Shown here: in pieces, positions 43,906-51,296 of the stretch | Position numbering within the stretch: position 1 is the first letter of the stretch | Layout of the letters: each line of letters starts with the position of its first letter | NCBI RefSeq assembly: GCF_000735525.1 | Contig: NZ_JMPR01000034.1 | Location: 1-51,296 of the forward strand | DNA: 51,296 nt | DNA from: Tatumella ptyseos ATCC 33301 | Lineage (GTDB): Bacteria; Pseudomonadota; Gammaproteobacteria; Enterobacterales; Enterobacteriaceae | Reading direction: 5' to 3' | Position numbers and translations under genes: made by a program | The notes under the pieces: model-generated | Database searches by the model: none | The model's input: the letters and a program-made list of their open reading frames with translations, nothing else | Told to the model about the DNA's origin: nothing

Positions 43906-45390
43906 ATGACAGTCAGTACCCCTTTGTTAGTAACATTTATTATTTATATCTTTGGTATGCTTTTGATCGGCTTTTTTGCCTGGCGTTCAACGAAAAACTT
44001 TGATGACTATATCCTTGGTGGTCGTAGTTTAGGGAGCCTCGTCACGGCACTTTCTGCAGGTGCTTCGGATATGAGCGGCTGGTTGCTGATGGGGCTACCG
44101 GGTGCGATTTTTCTTTCCGGTATTTCGGAAAGCTGGATTGCCATCGGGCTTATCATCGGTGCCTGGCTGAACTGGAAAATTATTGCCGGCAGACTTCGGG
44201 TACATACCGAGCATCATAATAATGCGCTGACTCTGCCCGACTATTTCACCAGTCGCTTTGAAGACCGCAGTAAACTCTTACGGGTTATCTCTGCGGTGAT
44301 CATTCTGGTCTTTTTCACTATCTATTGTGCTTCCGGAATTGTGGCGGGTGCGCGGCTTTTTGAAAGTACCTTTGGTATGAGCTATGAAACCGCGCTCTGG
44401 GCCGGAGCTGCTGCGACCATTATTTATACCTTCCTGGGTGGGTTTCTGGCGGTCAGCTGGACCGATACGGTTCAGGCCAGCCTGATGATCTTCGCGCTTC
44501 TTCTGACCCCGCTGATCGTTATTTTTGCCGTTGGCGGTATTCCGCAAGCGATGACGGTAATTGAGCATCATGGCCCTGGTTTTACCGATATTGTTAACCG
44601 GATGGATGTGATTGCCATTGTATCTATGCTGGGCTGGGGACTGGGTTATTTCGGGCAGCCACATATTCTGGCACGGTTTATGGCCGCAGATTCACATCGC
44701 TCTATGGTGGCCGCCCGTCGTATCGGCATGACGTGGATGATACTGTGTCTGGCGGGCGCCGTATCCGTAGGTTTCTTCGGCATTGCTTATTTTGATAATC
44801 ATCCTGAACTCGCGGGCGAGGTGAATAAAAACGGAGAAAGGATCTTTATTGAACTGACCAAAATTCTGTTCAATCCCTGGATTGCCGGGGTTTTGCTGTC
44901 AGCTATTCTTGCGGCAGTGATGTCGACACTAAGTTGTCAGTTACTGGTTTGCTCAAGTGCTCTGACCGAAGATTTCTATCGCGCATTCTTTCGCAAAAAT
45001 GCCGGACAACAGGAACGCGTCTGGATTGGCCGACTGATGGTATTACTGGTGGCTGTCATTGCGATCCTGCTGGCCCGTGATCCTGATAATAAAGTTCTGG
45101 GCCTGGTGAGTTATGCCTGGGCCGGATTTGGTGCAGCCTTTGGCCCGGTGATCCTGATGAGCCTTTGCTGGAAGCGAATGAGCCGGAACGGTGCTCTGGC
45201 GGGGATGATCGTCGGGGCCTCAACGGTCATTTTCTGGAAACAGTATAACTTCTTTGGTCTGTACGAAATTATTCCGGGCTTTATCGCCGGCTTATTGGCT
45301 ATCGTCGTATTCAGCTTTATCGGCAAAAAACCTTCCGAAGCTGCGTTACAGCGTTTTGAGAATGCACGCCAGGAATTCCTTAGCGACTGA
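43906..45390 (+). CDS. putP: sodium/proline symporter PutP
   Basis: 494-aa sodium:solute symporter with about 13 transmembrane helices, collinear with E. coli PutP. It has WRSTKNFDDYILGGRSLGSLVTALSAGASDMSGWLLMGLPGA in helices 1-2 (Na+ site region with the conserved D) and GWGLGYFGQPHILARFMAADS. It imports proline for PutA. The start at 43906 is chosen because the GGAG at 43895-43898 then serves as SD; an in-frame ATG at 43894 overlaps that SD. Confidence 0.95.
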   Translation: MTVSTPLLVTFIIYIFGMLLIGFFAWRSTKNFDDYILGGRSLGSLVTALSAGASDMSGWLLMGLPGAIFLSGISESWIAIGLIIGAWLNWKIIAGRLRVHTEHHNNALTLPDYFTSRFEDRSKLLRVISAVIILVFFTIYCASGIVAGARLFESTFGMSYETALWAGAAATIIYTFLGGFLAVSWTDTVQASLMIFALLLTPLIVIFAVGGIPQAMTVIEHHGPGFTDIVNRMDVIAIVSMLGWGLGYFGQPHILARFMAADSHRSMVAARRIGMTWMILCLAGAVSVGFFGIAYFDNHPELAGEVNKNGERIFIELTKILFNPWIAGVLLSAILAAVMSTLSCQLLVCSSALTEDFYRAFFRKNAGQQERVWIGRLMVLLVAVIAILLARDPDNKVLGLVSYAWAGFGAAFGPVILMSLCWKRMSRNGALAGMIVGASTVIFWKQYNFFGLYEIIPGFIAGLLAIVVFSFIGKKPSEAALQRFENARQEFLSD

Positions 45391-46343
45391 GGCGCGATTA
45401 GCCGTCCGGGGGCTGTATCCGGAGGACGATGACAGAGGACGTTCCCGATACCCTGTGAGAAAAACTCGCAGGCTTTGCTTTGCAAGCGGCCCCCTGTAAA
45501 TCCTTATGTGGTTACTCTCGTGTCTGAGTGATGAAAGGGGGTGGGGCAGCTCCTGGTGTCATCTTCTCATTGTCATCTGTTTATCACTCTGCGGGAGGCT
45601 CGCAGAATATTCTTATCAGCGGTGGCACGTTGAGCAGGGAATATGATTGAGTGATTATCTGCGGTGATATCAACGTCAGCCGGGGGATAAAGCCCATGAA
45701 GTACCACTCCGGCATGCAGATATAGTGTGCTTTCTGGCAGCCTATATTTTTTCTTGTTATCGGCATGTTGATTTAAAATTTTCTGTTCTGCCGGTCCAGT
45801 CACTCTTTGTATACCGGTTAGACAGAACCACTGTAGCTGCCGGTTATTCTTCGGTCCCTGTTTTTTTTCATAGCACTATTTGGGGTTGTATGAAAAATAG
45901 CCATAAATAATGCATCTGTTTGTTATAAAAAGATAATGATATCCGATGGCATCGATGTTCAGGCAGAATGAAAAATATCTAATCAGAAATTAAGTAAAAA
46001 TATTGTTGCATTCCCCGGGGAGCTGGTACAAGTTATTCATTGAGAGTTTCAGTATTACGAAGTTTCTCCGGAGTGTGTGTATGAATGGTGACTGTCGTTA
46101 TTACATCAGCAACATTTCACTCGCGTCGCCAGACGTGAAGAGGCAGCACACTCAAAAATCCTTTTTCTTACTCAGCTTAATTTCATTACTTCATGTCTCT
46201 TTTACCGGTACACGTTTTTTTAACGAGGTACTGTTCTCAATGGCTGTTCGTGGCTCAGAAGGAAGCCTGTAAACCTCTAAAGCGTTCACGTATACGCGCC
46301 TGATATTCAGGCCGGAAAATGAAACCAACTGTAAGGTGCCAAC
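45391..46343. other. long intergenic region between putP and phoH
   Basis: About 950 bp with no convincing gene. Weak open frames (45573-45803 minus; 46003-46272 plus) have no good SD. A partial hairpin (CGTCC..GGACG near 45411) may end putP. phoH promoters should lie near the right end; no clear Pho box was found. Confidence 0.45.
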
Positions 46344-47132
46344 ATGGGAAGACAGAAAGCAGTGATTAAAGCGCGTCGTGAAGCGCGCCGTGTGATCCGT
46401 AATGATTCACGCAGTCATCGTCAGCGTGAAGAAGAATCGGTGACCTCGCTGGTACAAATGGGTGGCATGGATTCGATTGGCATGGCCCGTGATAGTCGTG
46501 ACCGTTCTGTGATTGCAGCACGTAACGAGGCACAGGCAAATTATCTTTCAGCCATTGAACACAAACAGCTTATATTCGCCACCGGTGAAGCCGGGTGCGG
46601 TAAAACCTGGATCAGTGCAGCGAAAGCCGCAGAAGCCTTGTCTAATAAAGATGTCGAGAGGATCATTGTTACACGGCCGGTCCTGCAGGCCGATGAGGAT
46701 CTGGGCTTCCTGCCTGGTGATATTTCTGAGAAATTCGCCCCGTATTTTCGTCCGGTTTATGATGTGCTGGTAAAACGCCTGGGCGCGTCCTTCATGCAAT
46801 ATTGTCTGCGCCCGGAAATCGGTAAAGTTGAGATTGCACCTTTTGCGTACATGCGCGGGCGGACGTTCGAGAATGCGTTTGTGATTCTTGATGAAGCCCA
46901 GAACGTCACCGCGGCTCAGATGAAGATGTTTCTGACCCGCCTGGGCGAAAATGTCACTGTTATCGTCAACGGCGATATTACCCAGTGTGATTTACCCCGG
47001 GGAGTCACATCCGGCCTGGCGGATGCATTACAGCGCTTTGAGGAAGATGAGCTGGTCGGCTTGATCCGTTTCGATAAACAGGATTGCGTCCGTTCAGAGC
47101 TGTGCCAGCGGACTTTAGAGGCCTATAGCTAA
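46344..47132 (+). CDS. phoH: PhoH, phosphate-starvation-inducible ATPase
   Basis: 262-aa P-loop ATPase almost identical in pattern to E. coli PhoH. The N-terminus is basic (MGRQKAVIKARREARR..). Walker A is GEAGCGKT (81-88), a VTRPVLQADEDLGFLPGD stretch follows, and Walker B VILDEAQN is near residue 180. Related to the N-terminal domain of superfamily I helicases; its role may be in RNA metabolism. AAGGTG precedes ATG 46344. It lies near putP in E. coli too. Strong terminator downstream. Confidence 0.95.
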   Translation: MGRQKAVIKARREARRVIRNDSRSHRQREEESVTSLVQMGGMDSIGMARDSRDRSVIAARNEAQANYLSAIEHKQLIFATGEAGCGKTWISAAKAAEALSNKDVERIIVTRPVLQADEDLGFLPGDISEKFAPYFRPVYDVLVKRLGASFMQYCLRPEIGKVEIAPFAYMRGRTFENAFVILDEAQNVTAAQMKMFLTRLGENVTVIVNGDITQCDLPRGVTSGLADALQRFEEDELVGLIRFDKQDCVRSELCQRTLEAYS

Positions 47133-47189
47133 GCTAATCCGGCCAGGTTACCGGCGGTGAAGACTGCCGGCAGAGAAAGTTAATTTCAG

Positions 47190-47224
47190 AGAGGTCGCCG
47201 CGTGATTGCTGCGACCTCTTTTTT
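47190..47224 (+). terminator. phoH terminator
   Basis: AGAGGTCGC (47190-47198) pairs with GCGACCTCT (47211-47219), followed by TTTTTT. Confidence 0.92.
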
Positions 47225-47438
47225 GTCTCCCTTGCTTACGCCACAGACTGAGCACTGCACTGATCCTCTGCCCGTTCCCGGCCCTGTCTCTGCGTTTTTT
47301 CGTGTTATACACACCCTTTTGTTGGCTGTCACGGGGCACAACACTCACTGCTGGTGGCCCGATGGCTGGCGACTTACTGTCAGGACTCACCTTATTTCTG
47401 ACCCCTCAGGGTCGCGATTAAGCAGGAGTCTTTTGATA

Positions 47439-48056
47439 ATGCAAACAGAACAATTTGCCGCTGCCGCCGGCATCAGTGGGGACCTGGCATCACGTTGGCT
47501 TGAGCCAGTGACCGGGGCGATGGAACGTTTTTCGATTATCCGTCCCATCGATCAGGCCATGTTTATTGCTCAGACCGCCCATGAATCCGGAGGATTCACC
47601 ACACTGACGGAATGTTTTAACTATACCCCGGAGGCGTTACAACAACTCTTTTCATCTTATTTTACCCCGCAGCAGGCTATGGCCCTGGGCCGCACCGCAG
47701 CGCATTCTGCTCAGCAACCACAAATTGCAGAGCAATTATATGGACAGCGGCTGGGCAACCTGACACCGGCAGAAGGCTGGATTTACCGCGGCAGGGGGCT
47801 GATTCAGATCACCGGTCGGGAGAATTATTTACGCTGTGCCTCCGGTATTGGCTTGCCGTTGCTCAGCCACCCGGACCTGCTGGCGACCGATACGCCCGCC
47901 GCACTTTCCGCCGCCTGGTTTTTCGCATCACAGGGATGTCTGGCTTGTTCCGGGGATCTGGTGAAAGTAACGGAAATCATCAACGGTGGCAGGAATGGTC
48001 TTACCGACAGAGCAGAGCGCCTGCAGACCGCACTGACCGCATTGCAGCAGGCATAA
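47439..48056 (+). CDS. phage-type endolysin, glycoside hydrolase family 19
   Basis: 205-aa GH19 (chitinase-like) lysozyme. The catalytic-domain motifs are FIAQTAHESGGFTTLTE (catalytic Glu near residue 50), YGQRLGN, YRGRGLIQITGRENY and the closing VTEIINGGRNGL. It hydrolyses peptidoglycan glycan strands. No signal peptide is visible, so it would need a holin or another exit route. ATG 47439 follows AGGAG by ten bases; a TTG two codons earlier has closer spacing. It is followed without a gap by the spanin genes. Confidence 0.9.
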   Translation: MQTEQFAAAAGISGDLASRWLEPVTGAMERFSIIRPIDQAMFIAQTAHESGGFTTLTECFNYTPEALQQLFSSYFTPQQAMALGRTAAHSAQQPQIAEQLYGQRLGNLTPAEGWIYRGRGLIQITGRENYLRCASGIGLPLLSHPDLLATDTPAALSAAWFFASQGCLACSGDLVKVTEIINGGRNGLTDRAERLQTALTALQQA

Positions 48057-48602
48057 ATGATGAAAATGAAATCCATTCTGGCCATTGTGATCGGCATTTT
48101 CTGGTTACTGACGGTTGTCATAAGCGCAGTGACTGCTTACCGCTATAAAAGCGCTGTCACCGCACAACATCAGGCAGAGAAAGAACAGCAGTATCAGGCA
48201 CAGGTTATCAGAATACAGAATAACCAGTGGCAGCGACTGAACGAACTTTCTGAAAAAGCTCTGCAAACGAATTTACGCGCAAGTACGCAAAGTGAGGAAA
48301 ATATTAATGAATTCCGGACTGTTCTCCGTCGCCAGAAAACCTGTGATATTCCTGTGCCTGATGACATTGCTCAGCGGTTGTACCGTTACACGCAAGATTT
48401 ACGTGCCGGCACAGTGCCAGCCACTGCCGGCAGCGCTGCTGCAACCCGTGCCGGTTCCCTTACCCCCGGACATCTGAGCTATTGTCAGGCCGTATTGTGG
48501 ATCTACCCTCTGCTGAATGCGATTAATAACGCAAACCATCAGCTACAGGCCATTTCACAGGCAGATAAACTCCGGGGCCGGGGCACGGCCGGGCAGCAGT
48601 AA
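48057..48602 (+). CDS. Rz-like inner-membrane spanin
   Basis: 181-aa protein with an N-terminal transmembrane helix (ILAIVIGIFWLLTVVISAVTAY) followed by a periplasmic helical, coiled-coil-like stretch rich in Gln and Glu (AQHQAEKEQQYQAQVIRIQNNQ). This is the usual shape of Rz/LysB i-spanins, which join with Rz1 to fuse the inner and outer membranes at lysis. It starts directly after the endolysin stop (TAA ATG). It fully contains the Rz1-like gene in another frame. Confidence 0.82.
   Translation: MMKMKSILAIVIGIFWLLTVVISAVTAYRYKSAVTAQHQAEKEQQYQAQVIRIQNNQWQRLNELSEKALQTNLRASTQSEENINEFRTVLRRQKTCDIPVPDDIAQRLYRYTQDLRAGTVPATAGSAAATRAGSLTPGHLSYCQAVLWIYPLLNAINNANHQLQAISQADKLRGRGTAGQQ
48307..48477 (+). 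CDS. nested Rz1-like outer-membrane spanin lipoprotein
   Basis: 56-aa lipoprotein encoded entirely inside the Rz gene in another frame. Signal VIFLCLMTLLSGC has lipobox LLSGC. The mature part is short and Pro-rich (VPAQCQPLPAALLQPVPVPLPP), the hallmark of Rz1. AGG lies nine bases before ATG 48307; a GTG at 48292 is an alternative. This nested pair confirms a genuine phage-type lysis cassette. Confidence 0.85.
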   Translation: MNSGLFSVARKPVIFLCLMTLLSGCTVTRKIYVPAQCQPLPAALLQPVPVPLPPDI

Positions 48603-48700
48603 CGTCTGATACGGTGCAGCTAAACTGTGCTATCCAGGCCGGAAAACAAGAGTGTTCTATACTGAAGAGTCAGCCATCACATTCAGCAGAGGAAAATGTC

Positions 48701-49555
48701 ATGCTACAGAAGACTGTACTTATCACCGGTGCCGGCAGCGGATTCGGTAAAGAAAGCGCATTATTGCTTGCCAAAGCCGGGTATCAGGTGATTGCTGCCA
48801 CTGAAACTGTTGCACAAATTCAGCCTCTGAAAGAGACTGCCCGTCAGCAGGGTCTGGACTTACGGGTGGAGAAACTGGACATTACTGACGAGAATGATCG
48901 TCTGCTCGCGGCCAGTTGGCCGGTCGATATTCTGCTTAATAATGCCGGTATATCGGAAGGCGGGGCGGTGGTTGATCTGCCTGAAGAACAGCTTCGTCGT
49001 CAGTTTGAAGTCAATGTTTTCGGGAGCATTCTTCTGACTCAGCAGTTTGCACGGCAGTTTATCGACCGGAAAGAGGGAAAAATTGTTTTCGTTTCATCGG
49101 TCGCAGGGATCACCACAGATCCGTTTGCCGGGGCTTATTCAGCCAGTAAACATGCGCTGGAAGCTTTTGCCGAAGCGTTGCATAAAGAATTGCGTGAATT
49201 TGGTGTGCAGGTTGCGACGGTAAACCCGGGCCCGATTCTGACCGGGTTCAATGACCGTATGTTTGAAGCGTGGCAACACTGGTGGCCGGAAGATAAAGAA
49301 GATACGGTATTCGACTATTCACAAATTGCATTCCCGCATGAACAGTATCAGCCACATCAGGTATCTGAACTGATTGTAAAAGTGGTGACCGGTGAGGAAA
49401 CACATTACCGGAATGTTGTTCCGCAAGAGATCACAGAAGATACACGTCGCCAGATGGATGAAATATGGGATCGTAAAGTGACGGATAAGGCTGAGCGGGA
49501 TCCGCTGGTACAAAAAGCCTATGAACTACAGCCGGAAACTCCCAACGGGAAATAA
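48701..49555 (+). CDS. short-chain dehydrogenase/reductase
   Basis: 284-aa classical SDR. Rossmann motif TGAGSGFG (9-16), D60 in KLDITD for NAD(P) binding, NNAG (80-83), catalytic S132 or S133 (FVSSVAG), Y146 and K150 (YSASK), and the PGPILTGF segment. Substrate is not deducible. ATG 48701 follows AGAGGA by eight bases; the upstream open frame is unsupported. A hairpin without T-run (CCGTATCCTG/CAGGATACGG, 49575-49603) follows. Confidence 0.9.
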   Translation: MLQKTVLITGAGSGFGKESALLLAKAGYQVIAATETVAQIQPLKETARQQGLDLRVEKLDITDENDRLLAASWPVDILLNNAGISEGGAVVDLPEEQLRRQFEVNVFGSILLTQQFARQFIDRKEGKIVFVSSVAGITTDPFAGAYSASKHALEAFAEALHKELREFGVQVATVNPGPILTGFNDRMFEAWQHWWPEDKEDTVFDYSQIAFPHEQYQPHQVSELIVKVVTGEETHYRNVVPQEITEDTRRQMDEIWDRKVTDKAERDPLVQKAYELQPETPNGK

Positions 49556-49626
49556 TCTCCGGCGACAGGAAGGACCGTATCCTGTGCAAATCGCAGGATA
49601 CGGCCAGTGATGTGATAACCGAACGT

Positions 49627-49749
49627 TTAACGACGTTTGTTTCCGCGGGAGAAGCGGGTTTTACGCCTGTCCCGCAGATAGGAGACAAACAGTACGCCGG
49701 CAATGATTAACAGCAGTATGGCGATCCCCGGAAGCAGATAGTTCATCAT
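49627..49749 (-). CDS. 40-aa single-pass membrane protein with basic tail
   Basis: Starts at ATG 49749 or 49746. One helix (LLPGIAILLLIIAGVLFVSYL) is followed by a strongly basic end (RDRRKTRFSRGNKRR), placing the tail in the cytoplasm. AAAGG lies upstream. Function unknown. Confidence 0.6.
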   Translation of the reverse strand: MMNYLLPGIAILLLIIAGVLFVSYLRDRRKTRFSRGNKRR

Positions 49750-50145
49750 AATAATGTGCCTTTAGTGTCAGAAAGTGAAATTTTCGGCATTTAAATCAAA
49801 GGAATGAGACATAACTACCTGATGACACAATATTTTCTTTACTGTCGGCTGTCTGTGAGGGGTTGTCTTAATTTCACATCCTGCCGGGGGGAGCACATAC
49901 AGATGTTTTCACCCGATCCTGCTGCGGGAGCAGGTTTACACCCCATTGCAGCAGAGGGGGAGGAAACTTTTTCGTGTGTGAAATTCAGCGTATTCCGGGT
50001 ATTTCCGCGGGCATAAAAAGAGGCAGAGACTGAGGAACGGTAATGGTTCATGGCATCAGGACACCGTCTGTCATTTGTCTGTTGTGCTTCGGGGGGATAT
50101 CGCGGTCTGTTGCCGGTAAAATTCTCTGACTGTAGGAGGCCATTG
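49750..50145. other. intergenic region upstream of the esterase
   Basis: No gene recognised. A small perfect hairpin CCTGCT-GCGGG-AGCAGG is present at 49918-49934. Confidence 0.4.
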
Positions 50146-51078
50146 ATGCATCGTCGTACTTTCCTGGCGTGTGTCGCCGCCGGAGTGTTCAGCGGCCGAC
50201 AAAGCCTGAGTGTAGTGGCTGAGGCGGCCCCCGTGCAGTCACCCCCAGCGGAAGTGATACCGCTGTGGGCGGGGATACCTCCGGGAGGAGGAGGCCCAGG
50301 CGGGCCGGTAAAAGTTTCCGGGGATGGTGCGCTGAGCCATATTGCCCGCCCCGTACTGAGTGTTTATTTACCGGCTAATCCCAATGGTTATGCGGTACTG
50401 ATTGCTGCCGGGGGGGGTTATAAACGGATAGAAATGCGTAAAGAAGCTTTACCCGCAGCGGCATGGCTTACCGCCCGCGGTTTTAGGGCCTATGTACTGA
50501 CGTATCGCCTGCCTGATGAAAATTGGAGGGAGGGTACTCTGGTGGCCTTGCAGGATGCGCAACGGGCATTACGTATTATCAGGCAACGGGAGAAGCACCT
50601 GAGTGTACTGGGGTTTTCTGCCGGTGCTCATTTACTGGGATTAGCCGTGACCCGCAGTAATTTTGTCAGTTACCCTCCGACAGATGCTCTTGATACTCTG
50701 CCCGCAAAGGCTGACCGGGCAGCATTAATTTACCCGGTGATCACACTTGAACCTCCCTATACGCATACTTCAACACACCGTATCCTGGCCGGTACAGGGG
50801 CTTCTCTGCAGCAGGATGCACAGTGGTCAGTACAGAATTTTGTGACAGCGCAGTCACCTCCATTTTTCCTGGTGCAGGCGAAAGATGATCCGGTGTCTGA
50901 CCCTGAAAATACCCTGATTCTGCAGGCTGCCTGTCAGCGGGAACATGTGCCGGTTGAGTTATTTCGTTATTCCCGCGGCGGACATGGTTTCGGTATGGGA
51001 AAACCCGGCACACCGACGGTGAGGTGGCCAGCGCATTATGCGAATTGGCTGACGGCATGGCAACGTGCTGTAAGTTAA
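50146..51078 (+). CDS. exported alpha/beta hydrolase, acetyl-xylan-esterase-like
   Basis: 310-aa esterase with an N-terminal signal (MHRRTFLACVAAGVFSG, Arg-rich, possibly Tat-like; cut near AEA). The oxyanion-hole motif GGGY is at 89-92, nucleophile elbow GFSAG with S158, an Asp in KDDPVSDPENT and His in GGHGFG complete the triad. The overall pattern resembles BD-FAE / acetylxylan esterases that deacetylate plant polysaccharides. GGAGG lies eight bases before ATG 50146. Single gene. Confidence 0.88.
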   Translation: MHRRTFLACVAAGVFSGRQSLSVVAEAAPVQSPPAEVIPLWAGIPPGGGGPGGPVKVSGDGALSHIARPVLSVYLPANPNGYAVLIAAGGGYKRIEMRKEALPAAAWLTARGFRAYVLTYRLPDENWREGTLVALQDAQRALRIIRQREKHLSVLGFSAGAHLLGLAVTRSNFVSYPPTDALDTLPAKADRAALIYPVITLEPPYTHTSTHRILAGTGASLQQDAQWSVQNFVTAQSPPFFLVQAKDDPVSDPENTLILQAACQREHVPVELFRYSRGGHGFGMGKPGTPTVRWPAHYANWLTAWQRAVS

Positions 51079-51296
51079 AGGGGAGGGAGGAGGATTTTAT
51101 TATCAGCACGGTGAATATTCCGTTCGCTTTGTAATAAGGCTTGCTGCCTGTAATCCGCCGTGGGCGACCGGGCAAAGGGCGCCTGGCCGCGCCCTCTGCA
51201 CTCCCTGCCTTGCGACAAGCCTGCCCGCCGCTGCGCGGTACCTTCACTTATTCATGTGTCCTTTACGGACCGGTCATGATTCGCTCCTGCTCAGCA

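Noticed and set aside
45573-45803. 76-codon minus-strand frame with a weak SymE-like pattern (VVLHGLYPPADVDIT)
   Set aside because: GTG start without SD, no clear SymE motif, composition not convincing.
47206-47421. 71-codon frame before the endolysin as a possible holin
   Set aside because: Hydrophobic parts are irregular, it starts inside the phoH terminator and has no SD.
1-51296. CRISPR arrays
   Set aside because: No regularly spaced identical repeats were seen; the only arrays are the four dissimilarly spaced hairpins at 17681-18312.

Overview
The window looks like the chromosome of an enterobacterium (order Enterobacterales). The evidence is unmistakable homologues of E. coli shiA, yedJ, yedI, dsrB, rcsA, proX, yedD, putA, putP and phoH, plus a tRNA-Asn(GUU) almost identical to the E. 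coli gene. The gene order resembles that seen in Pantoea/Tatumella-type bacteria, but genus is an inference.

Layout. (1) 1-1472: a chromosomal flank with an AT-rich alpha/beta hydrolase, an internally deleted IS903-type insertion sequence and the displaced terminator of tRNA-Asn. (2) 1473-19843: an ~18.4 kb P4-like integrative island in the 3' end of tRNA-Asn. It is bounded by a 22-bp direct repeat and carries a P4-type integrase beside the tRNA. The left half is cargo: a 1280-aa nuclease-STAND NTPase facing a three-gene operon. In that operon all three proteins start with a PD-(D/E)XK-like nuclease domain and one also has a P-loop NTPase with a long repeat tail. The right half is satellite-derived: a P4-type immunity-RNA region, two small genes, a ChpS/ChpB (PemIK) toxin-antitoxin pair, a second tyrosine recombinase and an array of AT-rich hairpins. 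No primase/helicase (alpha) or capsid-hijacking genes are visible, so the element looks like a decayed satellite acting as a defence island.

(3) 19904-28744: tRNA promoter, VOC protein, GNAT acetyltransferase, two small proteins, a four-gene zinc-type ABC importer headed by a near-perfect Zur box, shiA and yedJ. (4) 29054-32786: small proteins, yedI, dsrB converging on rcsA (capsule regulator), and a HAD phosphatase. (5) ~32900-35400: remnant of a P2-like prophage with a CI/LexA-type repressor, its TTAAG-type operators, a broken gene in the cro position, a candidate small RNA and an Ogr-type zinc-finger activator. (6) 35789-51296: orphan proX, small membrane proteins, a DUF6388 protein, yedD, divergent putA/putP with GTTGCA operators, phoH, a holin-less phage-type lysis cassette (GH19 endolysin, Rz, nested Rz1), an SDR oxidoreductase, a 40-aa membrane protein and an exported esterase.

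The most interesting unit is the three-nuclease operon at 5513-13990. Its last gene is broken by an exact 14-bp tandem duplication. Removing one copy restores a ~475-aa protein. The neighbouring STAND protein (1657-5499) has the architecture of known Avs-type phage sensors, so this may be a paired, partly undescribed anti-phage locus.
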